The notes beneath the pieces are model-generated. The model did not search any database and had not been told where the DNA came from. It saw only the letters and a list, made by a program, of their open reading frames with translations. Positions 1-8,602 of a stretch of DNA of 64,000 nt are shown here, in pieces. Both the position numbers and the translations under genes were made by a program. Every line of letters begins with the position of its first letter. The stretch's first letter is position 1. The DNA comes from Planctomycetota bacterium (GTDB lineage Bacteria > Planctomycetota > Planctomycetia > Pirellulales > UBA1268): contig JABAAH010000011.1 of NCBI GenBank assembly GCA_014238855.1, positions 1-64,000 on the forward strand, in the 5' to 3' direction.

Positions 1-163
1 GGTTTAATACCAGAATTGGTTGGCCGGCTTCCTGTGATTTCTTCGCTAGGGCCCTACATCGCGATAGCTTTTTCTACAAAACGAACAGAAGGCATTTTTT
101 TTTGTCGTGCCGCCGGCCCCGCGACGTCCAATTCCATTTGCATCTTTTCCGGTCGGCATCTAT

Positions 164-463
164 TTAGGTTCTCCTGTCCTCTCCTGTTGCTCGTTTTGAT
201 ATCACGGGCAACGTCTTGGATATATTCTCAGCATCCTTAGGAAAAGGATCACCAAGTGTTCTTATTCTTCGGTATTCATCTTCTTCCAGCACACCCCTAT
301 CCCGCAGTTTTTTATATTCAGCCAGCTTTTGCTCCCAAGTTTCGTCGCAATCGCCACGACCGGCACCAGTTCCATGGAGTTTTTCACGGATCAGAACGAT
401 AACAACGATCCCACTGACAACAACAGCCAGAAGGATCAACGAATTAATCAGCAACGGAACCAA
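164..463 (-). CDS. Small single-span membrane protein with SHOCT-like tail
   Basis: The product is about 99 residues. A hydrophobic helix at residues 4-25 is followed by a charged cytoplasmic tail containing a short helical motif (KLRDRGVLEEDEYRRIRTL) of the SHOCT type, in which a pair of helices ends a small membrane protein. The first codon is TTG, with a weak AAGGG-type site upstream, so the start is tentative. No enzyme motif is visible. SHOCT tails are known from many membrane-associated proteins, and their role is thought to be oligomerisation. The gene faces away from the secreted protein to its right. I assign no function. Confidence 0.55.
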   Translation of the reverse strand: MVPLLINSLILLAVVVSGIVVIVLIREKLHGTGAGRGDCDETWEQKLAEYKKLRDRGVLEEDEYRRIRTLGDPFPKDAENISKTLPVISKRATGEDRRT

Positions 464-786
464 AAAAATCTGCCCTTTTGTCGAATCACAAATGCAAGCT
501 TCAATTAGTGACTTTTACATGTTTCTTTCAGCCAAAGAACTTTATACAGGCGGCGCTCTGGTCTCGCCCTCCCAGTCCTCGCTCCCCAGTCTTTCCCAGT
601 CTTTCCCACTTCCGGCTAGCTCACTATCTTACCTAGACTCTGGGCAGCTTCTGGCTTGAGTAGCAAATCCACACAGAAGTCCATGATCACAAACCTTTGT
701 ATCGGAAAAGCACGATTTTCGGAAACAAATGGCCGATATCGATTATGAGGTCAGTGTACGGAGATTTGGAAAGATTCACGAAGTCT
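464..786. other. Intergenic region with a short tandem repeat
   Basis: No gene is recognisable here between two divergent genes. A pyrimidine-rich patch at about 566-607 contains two adjacent copies of CCCAGTCTTT (585-594 and 595-604) and a related CCCAGTCCTC just before. Promoters for both flanking genes probably lie here, but none could be placed with confidence. Confidence 0.5.
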
Positions 787-2484
787 ATGAACACATCCCG
801 GTTAAGCGTGTTGTTATTCCTCTTTTGCTGTGTGAAGGGGGGGGTTTCGGAGTCGTTTTCCGCTACAAGAGCAGAAAATACGGCCTCACTTCCGGAACTG
901 GTTCGAACAACCCAACGGCAATTTGCTATTCCGTTCCGACTTCCAACGCCGGACACTTCTGACGCCACCATACAACAGGTGGAAATGAGTGTCTCCACCG
1001 ATTTTGGCCTTTCTTGGACGTCGGCAGGCTCTACATCTCCCCCGAACTCATCGATCCCATTTGAAGCCAGTACCGATGGGGAGTATTGGTTTCGAATTCG
1101 TGCGATTGATCGTAAAAATCGATCTCGAGGCAGTGAGGGGCCGGACGCGAGAATCTTAGTTGATGCAGCAGCCCCCCGCCTGTCCGGACGTGTCTGGAAA
1201 GGATCCGATGGTGAAATTGTTTGCCGCTACGCCGCGGCAGACGACTCCATCAATCTTGATACAGTTTCATTCCAATACCGACAAACTGACGGTGATTGGA
1301 AAACAATTGCTACAGAACCAGTCCTTTCGAGACGTTCTCCAGCACATCTTGTGGGTGAAGAAATCTGGTGGGCTGGACAGGACGTTGGCAGCCTTACGGT
1401 AAAAATTTCTATGGCAGATGCTTCTGGCCATAGGACAACCCAGCAATTCTCGATGCTCCCCACCGATCCTGAAGTAACACAATCTGATCTTGCAAATGAA
1501 ATAACTACACCCGCACTCCCATCACCGCTGGCTGGATCAAGCACCGGCGATAGTCACCGAACAAAATCTGTGATGCTTCAGGACCGTCTGCCGGGCAGAA
1601 AAAATACAGACATGCGTTGGCAACCCACCCTTGGGAAGTCATGGGCCGGTGGTGAGCCTGTTGGCTTTGCTCAACCTTCTAACACGCAATCCAGCACAAT
1701 AAAAAATGACAGTGCCGTTGCTAAGAAAAAACCTCTTCTTACGATATCTTCACCAACACTTGCAGATGCTATAAAAGAAAACCTTCAGCATCCGGAGTTA
1801 TCACAAAACCAAAAAACAGGGGTTGTTGCAGAATATCGAGGCAGCCCACTTCATCTCATGCGGATACAGAACTTTAGCTGGGAGTACAGCTTCAATGTCC
1901 CCGAAGATCTACAAGGTCCTTTTCGGGTCGAGCTTTGGAGTACACGAGATGGAGGGAACTCTTGGGAACGAATCGCGGTCGATAAAGATACTACGAGCCC
2001 TATCGATGTTGAGTTCTCTGGTGAGGGTCTTTTTGGATGCCGTCTTGAAATTGTTCGAGACGTTCCTGGTACACCGATCGCTCCACGAGCGGGTGAGTCA
2101 CCATCAACTTGGATTGGGATTGATACAACACCGCCTCAAGCCACAAGCCTTGATGTGGTAACAGGTAAAAAAAGCGATTCTGACGCTTTTGAAATCCATT
2201 ATTCGTTTGAAGACCCCTTAGCGATTCCAGGCCACGTTCGTCTTTCATATTCTCCCCATCGAACTGGACCTTGGGCAACTATTGCGTCCGACCAGGCCGC
2301 CAGTGGTCATTATAAATGGAAGCCGCATCGCTCATTACCTAGCCGCGTATTTGTGCGAATTGAAATGCCTGATGCAGCGGGGAATGTGGGTGAAAGCATC
2401 ACACAAGAGCCAATCACTCTTCGAACCGCTCGATTTGTTGGCACGCTTGGAAGCCCACGGGTTACCACAGCTAAGACCCCTTAA
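787..2484 (+). CDS. Secreted protein with repeated Ig/FnIII-like modules
   Basis: The product is 565 residues from the preferred ATG at 787, which starts a clean signal peptide (hydrophobic run at residues 6-17). An in-frame start at 697 would put about 30 non-signal residues in front. The body shows repeated beta-sandwich-like modules. Phrases such as STDFGLSW, STRDGGNSW and SPHRTGPW each precede strands like YWFRIRAI and VFVRIEM, and ILVDAAAP and IGIDTTPP mark module boundaries. The middle (about residues 240-360) is low-complexity and Ser/Thr/Lys-rich. This suggests an exported structural or adhesion protein. No catalytic residues are evident and I do not recognise a named family. Confidence 0.75.
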   Translation: MNTSRLSVLLFLFCCVKGGVSESFSATRAENTASLPELVRTTQRQFAIPFRLPTPDTSDATIQQVEMSVSTDFGLSWTSAGSTSPPNSSIPFEASTDGEYWFRIRAIDRKNRSRGSEGPDARILVDAAAPRLSGRVWKGSDGEIVCRYAAADDSINLDTVSFQYRQTDGDWKTIATEPVLSRRSPAHLVGEEIWWAGQDVGSLTVKISMADASGHRTTQQFSMLPTDPEVTQSDLANEITTPALPSPLAGSSTGDSHRTKSVMLQDRLPGRKNTDMRWQPTLGKSWAGGEPVGFAQPSNTQSSTIKNDSAVAKKKPLLTISSPTLADAIKENLQHPELSQNQKTGVVAEYRGSPLHLMRIQNFSWEYSFNVPEDLQGPFRVELWSTRDGGNSWERIAVDKDTTSPIDVEFSGEGLFGCRLEIVRDVPGTPIAPRAGESPSTWIGIDTTPPQATSLDVVTGKKSDSDAFEIHYSFEDPLAIPGHVRLSYSPHRTGPWATIASDQAASGHYKWKPHRSLPSRVFVRIEMPDAAGNVGESITQEPITLRTARFVGTLGSPRVTTAKTP

Positions 2485-2611
2485 GCAAATACACGCATTC
2501 TAAGGCGGATCACTTCTCTGGAAGACTTTTAACTGCTGTCTTGGTTTTTTTTTCTAAAATCTCGCTACACTGCAGGAGTTAATATTCTGTCGATCCCTAG
2601 GAAGACCGCCA

Positions 2612-3715
2612 GTGGCAAAGAAGAATGCAGGAGTGCTGGGACTCGATCTGCTCCTCGACAAAAAGAAGCTGGAAAGCATCATCATCGAGGCAGAAAACAA
2701 GCCCTCAATGGTTGTACTGGTTGGTGATAATCAGTTTGTAAATCGGCACATTTTGTCTCGTCTGCGGAAATGTATTCATTCGGAAGAAGAGGACGACTCT
2801 TGGGCTTGGCGAGAATTTCTTGGTGAAGACCAACCCGACCCGAGAGATATTCTTGACGAAGTAGCAACCGTTCCAATGTTTAGTACGGCGGCAAGAATCG
2901 CTACCGTACGACGGGCTGATAGTTTTGTTTCATCACATCGAGAGATTCTTGAAAAGTTTGCAAGCCGACAGCCAGGAAGCAGCGGGTTTCTTGTGCTGGA
3001 GGTTCGAAGTTTTCCTTCAAACACACGATTAGCGAAGGCCGTTCACAAACACGGCTTAATAATTACAACTTCAACACCACCTCGTTTTGACCTGACCGCA
3101 TGGCTTCAGCAATGGGCAGCACAGACATATTCGATCGAATTACCTACTGTGACAGCGAGCACCATCCTTGAACGCCTCGGTGATGAACTCGGCCAGATAG
3201 ACCAGGCACTCTCAACTTTCGCTGCAGCTTTACCACAAGATGGCAAGCGATCGCTTCCTCCTGAGATGGTCGATTCACTTGAAGGAATGGGACACCAAAG
3301 AACTGTCTGGGAAATGGTTGATGCAGCAGCAGCAGGTCGAACCACAGAAGCCATCTCTCTACTCAATGGTCTTCTTGATGCGGGTGAAAGCCCGATTGGC
3401 TTAACCGCGCAGGCAGCTACGGTGCTACGACGTTACTCGACCGCGGCACGATTGCTGGGGGGACCTGATCGCCCAACGAGCCTCGGAGCAGCACTCAAGG
3501 AGGCCGGAGTCGCCAGTTGGCCAAAAGCTCTAAGCCAAGCTGAACTTGCCTTACGGAGTCTCGGCAGTCACCGATGCCGGGAACTTCCAAAGTGGCTGGA
3601 GTCTCTGGATCGATCACTGAAAGCAGAATCATCTCGGGGTCTGCGAGCGAGACTAGCTATCGAGCGTTTCTTCTGCATGATGTCGACATCGGCTAAAAAG
3701 CCACATGAAAAATGA
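2612..3715 (+). CDS. holA: DNA polymerase III subunit delta
   Basis: This 367-residue protein has the layout of HolA, the clamp-loader subunit that opens the beta sliding clamp. An N-terminal nucleotide-binding-like fold includes MVVLVGDNQF near residue 33 and FLVLEVRSF near residue 126, followed by a helical middle (LGQIDQALSTFAAAL) and a C-terminal collar domain. Delta lacks a functional Walker A motif in this family, and none is seen. The start is GTG at 2612 with AGGAAG about eight bases upstream. It lies 32 bases before purB on the same strand and may be co-transcribed with it. The length is slightly above the usual 330-350 residues. Confidence 0.88.
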   Translation: MAKKNAGVLGLDLLLDKKKLESIIIEAENKPSMVVLVGDNQFVNRHILSRLRKCIHSEEEDDSWAWREFLGEDQPDPRDILDEVATVPMFSTAARIATVRRADSFVSSHREILEKFASRQPGSSGFLVLEVRSFPSNTRLAKAVHKHGLIITTSTPPRFDLTAWLQQWAAQTYSIELPTVTASTILERLGDELGQIDQALSTFAAALPQDGKRSLPPEMVDSLEGMGHQRTVWEMVDAAAAGRTTEAISLLNGLLDAGESPIGLTAQAATVLRRYSTAARLLGGPDRPTSLGAALKEAGVASWPKALSQAELALRSLGSHRCRELPKWLESLDRSLKAESSRGLRARLAIERFFCMMSTSAKKPHEK

Positions 3716-3747
3716 ATACCTACATACATTCTAAATGAAAGTGAATA

Positions 3748-5199
3748 ATGGTTGCAGATCCAAAAAATGAGCCGACTGTCGAAGTTGAACGATGGAGTAA
3801 TCCACTTGCCGATCGTTACGCCTCAAAAGAAATGGGCTATATCTGGAGTGACCGTCATCGGTATGGCCTCTGGCGCAGAATGTGGCTAGCACTCGCTGAG
3901 GCCGAAGCTGAAATGGGTTTACCGATAACAGCTTCACAACTCCATGAGATGAGATCACACCTCGACACCATTGATTTTGTGAAAGCAGCCGCATACGAAA
4001 AGCAGACACGTCACGATGTCTTCGCTCACCTCCATACCTTCGGAGACGACTGCCCGGAAGCCAAACCGATCATGCACCTTGGAGCAACCAGTGCTTTCGT
4101 AACAGACAATACAGATCTTTGTTTAATTCGTGAATCACTCGACCTTATAGCAGGCCGCTTAGCCAGTGTTATCGAAAAACTATCAAGCAAAGCACGCGAA
4201 ACAAAGTCGATAATTTGCCTTGGACGTACACACCTACAGCCGGCCCAACCAACTACTATTGGAAAGCGAATCTGCCTCTGGATCCTCGACCTCCTGCTCG
4301 ATCTTGAAGAAATCAACCATCGACGTTTACTTCTAAGTGCCCGCGGTGTGAAAGGAACAACTGGTACTCAAGCCAGTTTTCTTGAATTATTTAATGGAGA
4401 CCATACGAAGGTACGACAACTTGATGAACTTGTTTCAAACAAAATAGGTTTTGAAAAATCATTTCCCGTCACTGGGCAAACATATCCGAGAAAAATTGAT
4501 TCTCAGGTGCTAACAATACTTGGTGGAATTTCAGAATCATCCCATAAAGCTGGAAATGACCTGAGGATTGCAGCAGCGTGGGGCGAACTTGAAGAACCTT
4601 TTGAAACTGATCAAGTTGGATCTTCCGCAATGCCCTACAAGAGAAACCCAATGAGAGCAGAGCGAATGTGCGGCTTGAGTCGCTTCGTTATGGGCCTCCA
4701 ACAGACGGCTAGCCAGACTGCTGCGGTACAGTGGTACGAACGAACGCTCGATGACTCAGCCCCCCGAAGATTAGTGCTCCCGCAGGCTTTCCTCGCAGCA
4801 GACGCTGTACTCGTAATATATTCAAACATTGCCGGCGGACTTGTTGTCCTCCCCGGATCTATCCGCCGCAACCTTGAACAGCACGTTCCTTTCCTTGCCA
4901 GTGAACGGCTCTTAATGGCTGCTACAACAGCAGGAGGTGACCGGCAGGAACTACACGAAGCCATTCGCCGCCACAGCCATGCAGCAACCGCAGGTATCCG
5001 TGATGGCCGCGATAACGATCTCGTTGAGCGACTTATCACAGACCCACTTTTCAAAGACGTTGACGTGCACGCTGCATTAACAATCGACGGTCTTGAAGGA
5101 CGAGCTAGCATGCAGGTTGATGAATTTCTTGACGGTCCTGTTGAAGAAGCGCTGAAAAAATGTCCTGAGCGAACTGGAGAGAGTGAATTACGAGTTTAA
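3748..5199 (+). CDS. purB: Adenylosuccinate lyase
   Basis: This 483-residue enzyme belongs to the fumarase/aspartase superfamily and catalyses two fumarate-releasing steps in purine synthesis: SAICAR to AICAR, and adenylosuccinate to AMP. The superfamily signature appears as GSSAMPYKRNP at about residue 291, the flexible loop carrying the catalytic serine. Upstream motifs include LGATSAFVTDNTD (about 111) and RTHLQPAQPTT (about 156), which hold the active-site histidine. The length fits the longer (eukaryote-like) PurB form of about 480 residues. The gene ends three bases from the end of the convergent flhB-like gene, leaving almost no room for a terminator. Confidence 0.93.
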   Translation: MVADPKNEPTVEVERWSNPLADRYASKEMGYIWSDRHRYGLWRRMWLALAEAEAEMGLPITASQLHEMRSHLDTIDFVKAAAYEKQTRHDVFAHLHTFGDDCPEAKPIMHLGATSAFVTDNTDLCLIRESLDLIAGRLASVIEKLSSKARETKSIICLGRTHLQPAQPTTIGKRICLWILDLLLDLEEINHRRLLLSARGVKGTTGTQASFLELFNGDHTKVRQLDELVSNKIGFEKSFPVTGQTYPRKIDSQVLTILGGISESSHKAGNDLRIAAAWGELEEPFETDQVGSSAMPYKRNPMRAERMCGLSRFVMGLQQTASQTAAVQWYERTLDDSAPRRLVLPQAFLAADAVLVIYSNIAGGLVVLPGSIRRNLEQHVPFLASERLLMAATTAGGDRQELHEAIRRHSHAATAGIRDGRDNDLVERLITDPLFKDVDVHAALTIDGLEGRASMQVDEFLDGPVEEALKKCPERTGESELRV

Positions 5200-5202
5200 C
5201 CC

Positions 5203-5916
5203 TCACTTCCCATTGCGTTGCCACCGAACCTTAGGATCAGACCGGAGACCTCGCAACTCTTCTCGCAATTCACTCGGGGTCATTCGAATTTTTCTTTCGA
5301 AACGGAATCGCTGAAGCCACCAATCTGCAGCAGCAACCACACCCGCGACCAACAGGATACCCCAAAGATAATTCACTGCTGGAGACAAGAGTTCACTGCC
5401 CTGCCCTTCATCAGCATAAGGGTGCGCTAAAAAATCACCCAACACAACAACAAGTGGGCCTACTAATAACCAAGCAGCCGATGCGAGAATTGCTAAACCA
5501 ATAAAAGAGCTCACGGCCCGAACAGCGGTCACTGTGGATACAATACGTTGCAAACCAACCTTCGGATCAATCCGTTCGAACCGGAACGCAAGACGGTCAA
5601 GCCGCCATGCAGCTCCATCAAAAATCGTCCGAACGAGTAGCAAGACTCCGAGAGCGAGTATGACCACTACAACTGTGGGGAAAATAATCGGCAATAAGAT
5701 GTACGAACTTCCACCCTTCCCAGTCATATGGATATTTTCAATTGCAGCAACGGTAGCTGAAGCCGTCGTGCGACACCAAACTGGCATCGCAACCAAGACA
5801 ACTGCTGCCATCGCAGGCCATGCCAACACAGCACCGTTTGGAGCAAGCCCCCTATTGCGAGCGTCCTCCCTTCGTCGTGGTGTGGCTGGCAGGGTTCGAT
5901 CTTGGCTTTCACTCAT
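5203..5916 (-). CDS. flhB: FlhB-like export gate protein lacking the C-terminal domain
   Basis: The 237-residue product matches the N-terminal membrane half of FlhB: an Arg-rich start (TPRRREDARNRG), four hydrophobic segments and the post-membrane linker (MTPSELREELRGLRSDPKV). FlhB and its non-flagellar homologues normally run to about 350 residues and carry an NPTH autocleavage site that switches export specificity. Here a stop codon follows the linker directly, and the next gene (purB) begins three bases later on the other strand, so that domain is absent. The ATG at 5916 has GAGGGG about seven bases upstream. The start overlaps the end of fliR by eight bases. The truncation is seen in the sequence; its functional meaning is inference. 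Confidence 0.8.
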   Translation of the reverse strand: MSESQDRTLPATPRRREDARNRGLAPNGAVLAWPAMAAVVLVAMPVWCRTTASATVAAIENIHMTGKGGSSYILLPIIFPTVVVVILALGVLLLVRTIFDGAAWRLDRLAFRFERIDPKVGLQRIVSTVTAVRAVSSFIGLAILASAAWLLVGPLVVVLGDFLAHPYADEGQGSELLSPAVNYLWGILLVAGVVAAADWWLQRFRFERKIRMTPSELREELRGLRSDPKVRWQRNGK

Positions 5917-6778
5917 TGGCCTGCCCCTCTTTCTCAAAACTGGATAGAGCGGCTTGATCGATTACAGGATCTGATAATTCAAAGGTGGCTTCAAACGGAA
6001 CACGGAGATACTCCCCTGAATTACCTGCCCACTGCTGACTTCCGACAATCAGTCCACCAAGCATTACAGCAGCAGCAATACCTTGAAGAACTCCTGGTCC
6101 AGGCGTGGTGTCAACTGAACGCATACAGATTGTTGCAGTGAGATGTGCCGTCATTACAGCAACCAGAAGTGGAGCAGCAATCATAAGTGCCATTTGCAAA
6201 CAAAGTGATGGCAACTCAATGAGCCTCATCACAATTGGCAGTCCAAACAAGTCACTTGATTGAGCAAGTGCTCCTACTGGCAGTTGGAGGAAACTATCAA
6301 TGAGCCCAGCAACTACCAACTGCTGACCACCAGCAGCAACAAATGAAGCAAGGCCTACCCATCCGCAAAGACGTGCTACGCCAGGGCCACCACTACCGCC
6401 CGGAGTAAAAACATCTGCCCAATTAAGCCCCGCAACACTCGCGAGCAAACTACCAGAAGACTCAAAGACACTGACGAAAAAACTGACCGTGATACCAAGA
6501 CAACAGCCAACGAGTAGTTCCGAAAATACCATTGGTACAAATGCTTGTTCAGTTACACCTTGCAACTGTGACACTGAAATTGCAACCGGTGCAGCAGCAA
6601 GCCCAAGGACTAAAAGGAGTGCAATCCTGAGGTGGACGGTTCCACCAGGAAACATCCGCAACCCACCACTAAACAGAACACCAGTAATGCGAGCCAGTAC
6701 ACCAACAGCGATGATCATCGATGATTGTGAAAACAAATCGAACAGTCCACCAGTGCTTAGAGTTTCAGCAACGAGCAA
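5909..6778 (-). CDS. fliR: Flagellar-type export protein FliR
   Basis: This 289-residue, very hydrophobic protein has the six-span pattern of FliR/SctT, which joins FliP and FliQ in the helical core of the type III export gate. Family-like segments include LARITGVLFSGG near residue 28 and the F-ELLVG-CLG stretch near residue 90. The best start is a TTG at 6778, six bases after GGAG; the next ATG lies 20 codons in and would cut the first helix. It overlaps flhB and lies 35 bases after fliQ, consistent with co-translation. The periplasmic or membrane assignment comes from family knowledge. Confidence 0.87.
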   Translation of the reverse strand: MLVAETLSTGGLFDLFSQSSMIIAVGVLARITGVLFSGGLRMFPGGTVHLRIALLLVLGLAAAPVAISVSQLQGVTEQAFVPMVFSELLVGCCLGITVSFFVSVFESSGSLLASVAGLNWADVFTPGGSGGPGVARLCGWVGLASFVAAGGQQLVVAGLIDSFLQLPVGALAQSSDLFGLPIVMRLIELPSLCLQMALMIAAPLLVAVMTAHLTATICMRSVDTTPGPGVLQGIAAAVMLGGLIVGSQQWAGNSGEYLRVPFEATFELSDPVIDQAALSSFEKEGQANE

Positions 6779-6813
6779 AACACACTCCGGAAGTACAGGA
6801 AACAGAAACTCAG

Positions 6814-7068
6814 CTAGGGTGAAAGAACGCTGGCCTGAAAAAGACTGACAAACCTGTCAATCATCCAACCTCCAGTCAAAAACATGACAGCCACCATGGC
6901 AACAAGCCTGGGAACCATGCCAATAAGTGGCTCGTGGATTCCTGTAGCTGACTGTAAAACGCCAACAACAAGAGCTACTAATAAGCCCGCCAAGAGGGCC
7001 GGAGCCAGCAGCAACCCGCCTTCGAGAAGTGAAGACCGAACGAGTGGAACAAGATCAAAGTCTGCCAT
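6814..7068 (-). CDS. fliQ: Flagellar-type export protein FliQ
   Basis: This 84-residue protein has two long hydrophobic hairpin helices. The first contains LLAPALLAGLLVALVVGVLQ, followed by the short polar loop SATGIHEPLI, matching FliQ/SctS (usually 86-90 residues). Several FliQ copies wrap around FliP and FliR in the export gate. The ATG at 7068 has AGGG upstream at usable spacing; an extension to 7110 has no good site. It sits 53 bases after fliP. Confidence 0.88.
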   Translation of the reverse strand: MADFDLVPLVRSSLLEGGLLLAPALLAGLLVALVVGVLQSATGIHEPLIGMVPRLVAMVAVMFLTGGWMIDRFVSLFQASVLSP

Positions 7069-7121
7069 ACAAAAATTCCCTAAAACCGCTGGCTTGCAAA
7101 GAGAACACAAAAAAACTCACA

Positions 7122-7997
7122 CTACGACGTGTTCAGGCACACCCCATCGAGCAAGCCACGAACAACCAGAGACCAACCATCTGCCATAACAAACACAAGC
7201 AGTTTCAACGGCAGAGACACAATCGTAGGAGGCAACATAACGAGGCCTGTTGAAACCACAAGAGTTGCAACAACACAGTCCAACACAAGAAAAGGAAGCA
7301 GGATTCGAAAGCCGATCATGAACGCGACCTCTAGTTCACTCACAAGAAAAGCAGGCAAAAGCACCTCTGTAGGTATTTGGTCGTAACTATCGACTTGATT
7401 TACAACACCCGGATGTCGGCGGAGAAATAATGCAACGGTGTCACGGTTACCCGCCTCCTCTATCTGATGAGACATCCATCGGCGTATAGGAAGACTCCCT
7501 CGATCAAAAGCCTCCTGCAAGGAAACCTCTCCAGCCTGGTAAGGCTCAACCCCTGCTTCATAGGCAGTTGTCCAAATCGGCCACATCACAAGAGCAGATA
7601 GAAACAATGCCAACGATGTAATAATCTGAGTGGACGGCAAATTAGCAGTACCGATGGCTTGTCGTGTAAGTGACAAAACAACCGACATTCGGACAAAGCA
7701 TGTTGTCATGAGCAGCAAAGCCGGCGCAAGACTCATCACACCGAAAGTTATTGCTGCCGGTAGCAGACGGTCAGCCCACCGCCGATCAAAAATATTAGAA
7801 AAATCCTCTGGCAACTGAACCGCCGTCGAAGTCGAAACACTTGTGTCAATGTCTTCGTAATCAGGCCTACCTTCGTCAGCACTCGGACCAACTCCATCGA
7901 CAGGTGATTGAACATCCTGACCCTGGCTCGCTGATACACTCAAGGCCAGCACAACTACCAAAATGAGTCTTTTCCACACCAACGTCGAAGTAGTCAT
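7122..7997 (-). CDS. fliP: Flagellar-type export protein FliP
   Basis: The product is 291 residues: a signal peptide, a variable acidic region (about residues 26-75), then the conserved FliP core. Diagnostic stretches are LLLMTTCFVRMSVVLSLTR near residue 94, the periplasmic segment with RRWMSHQIEE, the helix FMIGFRILLPFLVLD near residue 227, and MLPPTIVSLPLKLLVFVMAD near the C-terminus. FliP forms the pentameric core of the export channel. The ATG overlaps the fliO stop codon (TAATG), with GAGG upstream, indicating translational coupling. Confidence 0.93.
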   Translation of the reverse strand: MTTSTLVWKRLILVVVLALSVSASQGQDVQSPVDGVGPSADEGRPDYEDIDTSVSTSTAVQLPEDFSNIFDRRWADRLLPAAITFGVMSLAPALLLMTTCFVRMSVVLSLTRQAIGTANLPSTQIITSLALFLSALVMWPIWTTAYEAGVEPYQAGEVSLQEAFDRGSLPIRRWMSHQIEEAGNRDTVALFLRRHPGVVNQVDSYDQIPTEVLLPAFLVSELEVAFMIGFRILLPFLVLDCVVATLVVSTGLVMLPPTIVSLPLKLLVFVMADGWSLVVRGLLDGVCLNTS

Positions 7998-8602
7998 TAT
8001 GCCACCTCGGAATGAGTCGTGCTGACGGGCTCAAGAACTGGAGAGCCACTCACATCGTGGGAGTCATTGCCAACTGACAGGCGGCTAGCCGAAGGCCGCA
8101 AAGTCTGCTCTCCACGACAGGCAGCAGCAATCCACTCCGTAGCTAAAGGATCGTCCAACTCTGAGAGTGTCTTCGGGCCACCACTTCCAACACTCACTAG
8201 GAGAGTCTTAGGGCCAAAACGAACAATCCTCACTGCTTGACCACTGCCTAAGGTTGATTCACCAAGTAACTCGAACACATCACTCGGTATTTTGAACACG
8301 GTTCGACGACTAAATAGGCGAATACTTACCAACACGGCTCCCGCAACACCCACAATCGCCCACGCCTTCCAATCAAAAGCCATCTCATTACCAAAAGACA
8401 AGGTGTTCAATTTGCCCGAAGGCTGGGTTTCTGAAGTTTGCTCCAAAGACAGAGAAACTTCAGGGAATTCGGTAGGCAAATGAGTTTTGGCATCGAGCTC
8501 ACCTGCGTACAGCAAGGTATGAGAACAGATAAGAATTGCCAGGAAGCAGATTCCTTCGCGCAACGGCACTTTATAAAATGGAGGATTTCTCATAGGGCTC
8601 AC
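7997..8602 (-). CDS. fliO: FliO-like export assembly protein
   Basis: This protein of about 201 residues has an N-terminal signal-like helix, a low-conservation periplasmic stretch, one transmembrane helix (AWAIVGVAGAVLVSIRLF, about residues 77-94) and a cytoplasmic FliO-type beta domain (LLGESTLGSGQAVRIVRFG). FliO assists FliP assembly and is poorly conserved, so the position between fliF and fliP supports the call. The GTG at 8602 overlaps the fliF stop (TAGTG); an ATG nine bases later is an equally good start. Confidence 0.75.
   Translation of the reverse strand: MSPMRNPPFYKVPLREGICFLAILICSHTLLYAGELDAKTHLPTEFPEVSLSLEQTSETQPSGKLNTLSFGNEMAFDWKAWAIVGVAGAVLVSIRLFSRRTVFKIPSDVFELLGESTLGSGQAVRIVRFGPKTLLVSVGSGGPKTLSELDDPLATEWIAAACRGEQTLRPSASRLSVGNDSHDVSGSPVLEPVSTTHSEVA

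Noticed and set aside
1-163. Possible gene at the left edge
   Set aside because: No frame shows a recognisable protein end or a ribosome site; nothing can be said from 163 bases.
216-659. 147-codon open frame on the plus strand
   Set aside because: It is Ser-rich with no ribosome site, and lies opposite a frame with a plausible membrane helix and SHOCT-like tail.
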